Positions 31,436 to 36,380 of a stretch of 36,380 bases of DNA are shown here, one piece after another. The position numbers and the translations under genes are program-made. The DNA comes from Pontiellaceae bacterium B12219. GTDB taxonomy: Bacteria; Verrucomicrobiota; Kiritimatiellia; Kiritimatiellales; Pontiellaceae. Location of the stretch: positions 1 to 36,380 of the forward strand of contig JARNMJ010000045.1 of NCBI GenBank assembly GCA_029432795.1, given 5' to 3'. Every line of letters starts with the position of its first letter. Positions within the stretch are counted from its first letter, which is position 1. The notes under the pieces are model-generated. The model had not been told where the DNA came from and searched no databases. It was given only the letters and a program-made list of their open reading frames with translations.

Positions 31436-34282
31436 TTAACGGTTCGATATCGTCACAGCTATCGATTCTACCCGTGCGATGTCGCCTGCGGTTAATTTAA
31501 TTTCGACCGGCGTCTGAGCAGCAATCGTCCGGTTCAGGGTATATACCCCGCCCTTCACCTTGCTGCTTGATATATCGGTTTCGATATCTTCCGCACCTTC
31601 TCGGATTGCGAGTTTGAATACATCAGACTCGTCCATCCCCGCAAAAGTCAGCTCAATAGAGCTGATATTCCGGTCAAAGGTAAATTCCCAGGCCTCACCG
31701 ACATCAATACTGTTATGATCTCCCTTCCCGCTGGCGGAACGAATGCCGATCGCATTCACCCCTGCATGAATATTGACCTTGCTTCCTTTGGAGACCCCAT
31801 CGATATCTACGATTCCTGTGGTCGCCATGGTGATGCCCTCAACGGTCATGGAACTGCCTACCGGCACGTTGTCAAAGGGTGTATTGTTATTAAAATCAAA
31901 TACAACCCGTTCACCCTCTGCTGCGACAGCTTCGTCAAACCCGTTAAAACTTGGCTCTGTGAGCGATGACCCCACCTCGCGCAAGTCAATCGGCTGAATG
32001 CCTAACTGTTCAGCCGGCGAACCTTCTTTGAAACAATAGTTGCCTTCCCGCGCGGCTTCTTTGTCGAACATAGGGTCAATATACACCAGCTTTACGGCAT
32101 CCTGCCCCAATGTAACCTGATCTCCGGTGAACAAATCACTGCCCAGCTCTGTCTTCGGGACGTAGGGCGTGCTTGTGTTCTCCGTAAAATAGATCGAATT
32201 TTCCATTTTGGGCAGATTCAGAAAGAAGGGTCTTTCCGTTGCGCGGCTATCCGTCAAATAGAGTCCGTTACTCGATTTCGAAGAAGCCGGCGGCATAAAT
32301 ATATTCCCGACCGGATACGCCTGTTTAGTGCCACCGAGCCACCCCGGCAAAGATCGGCCGCGCAGAAAGGTCTCGGTGAAAATAAAGTTATTGAAGACAT
32401 CAGCAGGTCCCTTGAGACCGAGTCCCTGGTCCGATTCCTGGATCACATTGTTTTTGATGATCGTGAAGCTGGGATTGTCGTCCAATCGAATTGCACCTGC
32501 CGTGCCATAGTTTTGATGCAGATAGTTGCTTTCAACCACATTATTTTCCCCCATGGCCGAGAAATAAATCGCGTTACCGTCGTGCAGTTTCAGCAGTACA
32601 CGCGAGATATCATTCATCGCAATTTTATTTTCACGGGCGTGGAGAAGCGGCAGAAAATGCTCGAGACGATTCTGATACTTAGACGCCAGTCCTTTTTTGA
32701 TGTAGGGCTCACACTCTTCAAAACGAATGGAAGAGACCCAGGCACGCCGGAACGGAATCCGTTTCACGAGATAAAACTCGTGCGGACGGCAGCCACTCAC
32801 CGCGATACCGTTATAGGGAAGATCATGAATTGTATTGTGGGTGATTTCGTTATTTCCACTTTGCGCGATGAAGATGGCCGGAGCATGCCACAGAAGCTCA
32901 CCGACGTGGTGGATGTAGTTGTCGTGAATCACATTATATTTATTGACATCTTTTGTTCCGGGACCATAGCCACTGAGCACGATACCGCCTCCGCCCAGAT
33001 ATTTCAGGAGATTTCCGGAAACCTCAATCCGCTGACAATGCAGATCCAGGCGAATACCCGTGCCACTGCTTGATTTAATCGTGGATCCATGGATAGAGCA
33101 GTCTTCCGCAAAGCGGAAACGGATCACCGCATTGCCTTTGTCATACATTTCCCAGTCGTGCTGCAGGCCCTTGTCGCTCTCAAGAAGCGTATCCCGCAGC
33201 CCATGGGTGAACGTCAGGCCTTCAAAATGGAGGTGCGATACAAAAGGGCCGTCTTCCGTGCCTTCAACCCGGATGAATTCCTGAAGATAGGGAGCAACGA
33301 TATTCATTGTACTGATTTCGTTTTCCGGCCAGATATAAAGACGGCCTTCGGCGCTGTTGAAGACCCATTCGCCCGGCTCATCCAGATAATCGATTGCGTT
33401 CTCAACCCAGAAGCGATTGTTCGGATTGATTGCCTGATACGTCGGATCAACCTCCAGATAGGCAATTTTCTTTTTGGTATCAACACGCTCCAGGGGGATG
33501 ATATTGATCATCCAGGGACGATCCTTAAGCAGGAGCTCGATATCGGAAAGGTTGCTCCAATCCTTTATGTCATTATCCCTGTAATAAATCGTGCGATCGA
33601 ACGGAGCAACGGGCTTACCTTCGTATTCCAACACGCTTGTTAACTTTTTGCCCTGTCGATTAGAGTCCTCTTCCTTTTCGACCTCGGCATATTTAAAGCC
33701 ATCTGACCTTGAGCGCTGCAGCATGGTTTCGCCGTCGTAAAGCGACTTAATATTCCACTGCATTTTTTTCGCACCGGGAATTTCCGCTACCCACAACTGT
33801 CCCTTTGCTTCCGGAGCAACACCCGCCGGATCCTTGATGCACTTTTTCCAGTTACTGACTTCGATACCCCCCGTAAACACCGGGGTTTCTCCTGGAAAGG
33901 CTTTATAAACAATCGGAGCCTCTTTGCTGCCGGAATCTTCCGGGCCGAAAACCACGGTCTCTCTAAGCGAATAGAGTCCGCCACGAAGCTGCACCTCAAA
34001 AGATTCGCCAGGGTTTGCAGCTTTTAATTGGCGAACCTTCAGACGGGCGGCATCCAAAGAGGCCAGAGGGCCCTCATCCTGCTTGGGATCGGCCAATCGT
34101 CCCGACCACTGATCATTCCCCTCGGGCGACACATAAAGCGTCGTTTTTCCTGCCCAAACCGAACTTTGCAAAAGCACCATTGAAACGAGTGTGGTTCCAA
34201 TGATTCGACTTCTCGCTCCAGCACCTATCGCCGAGATAGAGGACGTCGTTAAACTGGTTCTTTTACCTTGCTGCCTATTCAT
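31436..34282 (-). CDS. GH141-like right-handed beta-helix protein, copy 1
   Basis: 948 residues, a full-length paralogue of the 28039-25193 product with the same domain order. Signal peptide after a basic N-terminus (MNRQQGKR; core IIGTTLVSMVLLQSSVWA). TTLYVSPEGNDQWSGRL, GGLYSLRETVVFGPEDSG and PVFTGGIEVSNWKK open the protein as in GH141 and related beta-helix glycosidases. Helix repeats follow (NVIHDNYIHHVGELLWHAPAIF; NNEITHNTIHDLPYNGIAVSG), and the C-terminal beta-domain has FDFNNNTPFDNVPVG and GEAWEFTFDRNISSIEL. Differences from the copy cluster in the segment around residues 95-250. AAAGGA stands 9 bases before the ATG. It is a single-gene unit with the 33-bp motif 79 bp upstream and hairpins downstream. 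Fucosidase or related exo-activity is possible but unproven; catalytic residues in GH141 are not ones I can assign here. Confidence 0.78.
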   Translation of the reverse strand: MNRQQGKRTSLTTSSISAIGAGARSRIIGTTLVSMVLLQSSVWAGKTTLYVSPEGNDQWSGRLADPKQDEGPLASLDAARLKVRQLKAANPGESFEVQLRGGLYSLRETVVFGPEDSGSKEAPIVYKAFPGETPVFTGGIEVSNWKKCIKDPAGVAPEAKGQLWVAEIPGAKKMQWNIKSLYDGETMLQRSRSDGFKYAEVEKEEDSNRQGKKLTSVLEYEGKPVAPFDRTIYYRDNDIKDWSNLSDIELLLKDRPWMINIIPLERVDTKKKIAYLEVDPTYQAINPNNRFWVENAIDYLDEPGEWVFNSAEGRLYIWPENEISTMNIVAPYLQEFIRVEGTEDGPFVSHLHFEGLTFTHGLRDTLLESDKGLQHDWEMYDKGNAVIRFRFAEDCSIHGSTIKSSSGTGIRLDLHCQRIEVSGNLLKYLGGGGIVLSGYGPGTKDVNKYNVIHDNYIHHVGELLWHAPAIFIAQSGNNEITHNTIHDLPYNGIAVSGCRPHEFYLVKRIPFRRAWVSSIRFEECEPYIKKGLASKYQNRLEHFLPLLHARENKIAMNDISRVLLKLHDGNAIYFSAMGENNVVESNYLHQNYGTAGAIRLDDNPSFTIIKNNVIQESDQGLGLKGPADVFNNFIFTETFLRGRSLPGWLGGTKQAYPVGNIFMPPASSKSSNGLYLTDSRATERPFFLNLPKMENSIYFTENTSTPYVPKTELGSDLFTGDQVTLGQDAVKLVYIDPMFDKEAAREGNYCFKEGSPAEQLGIQPIDLREVGSSLTEPSFNGFDEAVAAEGERVVFDFNNNTPFDNVPVGSSMTVEGITMATTGIVDIDGVSKGSKVNIHAGVNAIGIRSASGKGDHNSIDVGEAWEFTFDRNISSIELTFAGMDESDVFKLAIREGAEDIETDISSSKVKGGVYTLNRTIAAQTPVEIKLTAGDIARVESIAVTISNR

Positions 34283-34361
34283 ATACCTAAATCCTTTGTT
34301 AGAAAAATTCCGTTCGAAATGCCCGTTGAAAAATATAGCCCCGGCATCGCAATACGTTATT

Positions 34362-34394
34362 TACTTATTACCCTCCTAACAGAAAATTGGGACA
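34362..34394 (-). promoter_or_regulatory. 33-bp cluster motif, copy A
   Basis: Minus strand: TGTCCCAA, 13 bases, GGGTAA, 2 bases, AGTA. It ends 79 bp upstream of the GH141-like copy 1 start and begins 49 bp beyond the stop of the upstream pseudogene. Confidence 0.72.
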
Positions 34395-34443
34395 CACCTT
34401 CCTGAACTCTATTATGATTTCCCGTCAAATTAACCGGTCGCTT

Positions 34444-35941
34444 TTACAAATCATCCGCATTTCCACCTAAATCGGTATACTCTTTCAGGACGGCAGCATC
34501 GTGAACATGCCAATTTTTAAAGTTACGGACACGCTGCATATTGGATCCATAAAATTGGCTGTCCATAATCGCCACATACTGCCGCCAACACCCCACAGCT
34601 TTGCCCATCGCAATTTGAGCGGACGCCGTTTCACCTGCGGCAACATCCGTTGCCCCGCGAATCTTTTCAGCATAATAGAGGCTCAGATAAGCCTGCGCGG
34701 TAATGCTTTTCAAAACGACCGCCAGTTCAGGATTCTGATCTCCGGAAAGCGTAGAGAGCGTTTTCAGAGCCGCTTCGGCAGAAGATTGAATACTGTCAGC
34801 GACCTGATAGGTGGTCCGCCCGTTAATACATCTGTCGGCGGCGGTATCCGCAATACTGCACACCTCCGAACCGCCAGGCGGCTTTGCCTTAATAAAGGCC
34901 TCCAAGGTCACAAATCCTTTATCGCGCTCGCATAACTCCGGCCACCAATGAAAATCAAAACGAAGAGTTCCCTGAATCACCTCCGTTGCGAGCGGAAGCC
35001 CGCGCGACGCATTACGCCAGGCATCGAACAGGTCCGATGCAGATACCGAAGGATACCGGGCAGCCATTTCATCGATAAAAACCTGATCAGGTGTTTGCGG
35101 ATTATAGGCCAGCCGTCCCCAAAGCATCTGGGTATACCAAAGCCGCTTGATTTCCAGTTCATCTTCAACAACCGGATTTTTGCTGACAAAGTCGCGCGTA
35201 GCCGTCCAACCATCCGAGCCGTAAAAGAAGCCCTGGATAAATCGGTCTTTATCGGGAAAACCCTGCAGATAGTCCCGCGCAAATTGAGGGTCGCCCCAGT
35301 GCAGAAAATAAAAATCATCCTGCCGCACTTCCAGCCAGGTCTTTTTATCGTTCTTCGCCAGATCCGCCGGAACATCTCCATGCATCGTGTAAATGAGCGT
35401 CGGTTTTAAACTTTGAGCCGTGATAGGTCGGAAGGCGCAAATCCAGCGGCAGATTATATTTCACGCCGCGATTAATATAGGGCTCTTCCTGCGAGTGGTA
35501 CGTCCCGGCCAGCCCGTTAAAACGAATATTCTCGGCCAGCTGCAGCCCGCCATACATCAGTCCGTTGGCATCGCCGCCCAAGGCCCAGTAACACAACATC
35601 TCATTCGTCGTCGTTCGCAACGCATACGCCTGTTCGCCCAACCCGTCCGGGATCTGTCCGCCCTGCGCAAGCAACGCCTTTTTAACCGCATCATCACCGA
35701 CCCGTGCCAATATAATTTTCGGATGCGGATACACTTCTGACAGCGAGGAAAGGCTTCTCAATTCCACGGTGCAGTTTCGATCCGCAAGGGCTTCCTGAAT
35801 TTCGCTCGCCGCAAAGGAGGATTGCGGCAACGTTTGGTCAAAGAAAATGCCCACCACCTCCGAATGCGCAATCATTGAATTCGATAGAGCAACCAGTAAA
35901 ACTCCGAATAACCACCGCCGACCCCGATTCCACTGATCCAT
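34444..35941 (-). pseudogene. GH67_N-like (alpha-glucuronidase-like) glycosidase, internally deleted and frameshifted
   Basis: The first part starts at the ATG at 35941 (GGAG 7 bases upstream) with a signal peptide (RRWLFGVLLVALSNSMIA). It then reads as the N-terminal domain of GH67-related proteins: SSFAASEIQEALADR, GDANGLMYGGLQLAE and EPYINRGVKYNLPLDLRLPTYH. That frame ends at 35345. From about base 35415 the sequence continues in a different frame with LKPTLIYTMHGDVPADL, DDFYFLHWGDPQFARDYL, GSDGW and ELEIKRLWYTQMLWGRLAY, and a helical C-terminal domain to 34444. In relatives the two parts are separated by a long stretch of the barrel that is absent here. So the middle (I estimate 200 or more residues) is deleted and the rest is out of frame. 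The gene should be inactive. No copy of the 33-bp motif is seen upstream. Confidence 0.7.
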
Positions 35942-36210
35942 GCCCTTACTCCATCGTTTTATGTTCAACTGGTTTGATCCGCACCGTCACCGTATCCAAT
36001 AAAGCTCCGGACGGATCACGCCCACCAAGCTACCTTAATGCCCATTCGTTGTTATACATATTTTCAGGCGCCCATCCAAACCGTCCACAACTTTATCGGC
36101 GTGTCAGCGCACGGCCAGATGCATCCCGGAAGTCATTGAAAAATAAACACATGAAAACAACGGCGTTCTTTTCGACTCCAATTCTGCTGAAAACCAGCCG
36201 GCCAAACAGT

Positions 36211-36380
36211 CTATTCAGCGATGATCCGGTAGAATGAAGCAGGTTCTTCCGGTATTTCAATGGTGATGCTGTTCGTTTGCGTCAGTGCAGGAATTCCTGC
36301 CTCAACCGTTCCCGAAAACGCATCTGTCACCAGATTGGTTGAGCGCTGCACGGCATAGGTCGTTCCCGGTGCATTCGGCC
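36211..36380 (-). CDS. C-terminal fragment of a secreted protein (FYRIIAE module), 5' end outside window
   Basis: The last 55 codons of a minus-strand gene whose start lies beyond the window. The sequence begins PNAPGTTYAVQRSTNLV and ends PASFYRIIAE at a TAG (36211-36213). It is closely related to the C-terminus of the 31188-28123 protein and more distantly to those of the 2694-955 and 9896-7596 proteins. Its first 89 bases (36380-36292) are identical to window bases 89-1. If the molecule is circular, this would be the frame-shifted end of the LamG gene at 670; otherwise it is the end of a different paralogue. The parent protein's function is unknown. Confidence 0.8.
   Translation of the reverse strand, partial: PNAPGTTYAVQRSTNLVTDAFSGTVEAGIPALTQTNSITIEIPEEPASFYRIIAE
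36292..36380. repeat. Terminal direct repeat, right copy
   Basis: Identical over 89 bases to window positions 1-89. The repeat ends exactly at the window edge on the right and starts exactly at the edge on the left, as expected for an assembly overlap or a circular contig with duplicated ends. Confidence 0.95.

Noticed and set aside
1-36380. A complete circular plasmid or phage, suggested by the identical ends
   Set aside because: No replication, partition, mobilisation or phage gene is seen, and the repeat is a segment of a multi-copy C-terminal module, which also explains a linear contig stopping in a repeat.
1-36380. CRISPR arrays, tRNA, rRNA or riboswitches
   Set aside because: No short regularly spaced repeats, cloverleaf sequences, rRNA segments or known riboswitch cores were noticed in the intergenic regions.

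Overview
The window reads as a piece of a polysaccharide-degradation island from a bacterium of the PVC group, most likely Kiritimatiellota (Pontiella-like) or a close Verrucomicrobiota/Lentisphaerota relative. The grounds are secreted LamG, PKD, CBM6 and F5/8-type proteins, a PEP-CTERM protein, a sulfatase, parallel beta-helix CAZymes, no SusC/SusD pair, and an ECF sigma factor translationally coupled to a Hanks-type kinase. This is inferred from gene content; no taxonomic marker gene is present. All intact genes lie on the minus strand, so transcription runs from high to low coordinates.

Layout in transcription order: an unfinished C-terminal fragment (36380-36211); a broken GH67_N-like glycosidase pseudogene (35941-34444); a GH141-like beta-helix protein (34282-31436); a probable long operon of a beta-helix/CBM6/F5-8 protein (31188-28123), a second GH141-like protein (28039-25193), an S1 sulfatase (25015-23639), a clan GH-A-like hydrolase (23503-21476), a truncated sialate O-acetylesterase (21444-20380) and a LamG/cadherin-like/CBM6/LamG protein (20383-18569), closed by a strong terminator. 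Next come the sigma factor and kinase (18181-15555), a second GH-A-like hydrolase with a CBM96-type tail (15362-13107), a heparinase II/III-like lyase candidate (12665-10398), two paralogous GH43 proteins (9896-7596 and 7093-4481), a decayed IS200/IS605-type transposase fragment on the plus strand (about 4201-4419), a PEP-CTERM protein (3886-3179), and two LamG proteins (2694-955 and 670-11).

The main observation is a 33-bp element, TGTCCYAA-N21-(A/G)(A/G/T)TA or close to it, at identical internal spacing upstream of eight transcription units, all in the coding direction (2863-2895, 3941-3973, 7258-7290, 10040-10072, 12874-12906, 15412-15444, 31253-31285, 34362-34394). It looks like an alternative-sigma promoter or an activator site joining the cluster into one regulon. 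The sigma/kinase operon lacks it and instead has a good housekeeping promoter (TTGATG-N17-TATAAT). The simplest hypothesis is that the kinase-linked ECF sigma factor reads the 33-bp element. That is inference.

The enzymes together suggest attack on a complex sulfated and probably acetylated, uronate-containing polysaccharide: lyase and GH-A endo-enzymes cut the backbone, GH43, GH141-like and the broken uronidase-like enzyme trim side groups, and the sulfatase and esterase remove substituents. The exact glycan cannot be read from sequence.

Three genes show out-of-frame joins between unrelated or non-adjacent protein segments (near 120, 20410 and 35415), and the first and last 89 bases of the window are identical. 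These may be real deletions and repeat-mediated rearrangements, or signs of an assembly that ended in a repeat.
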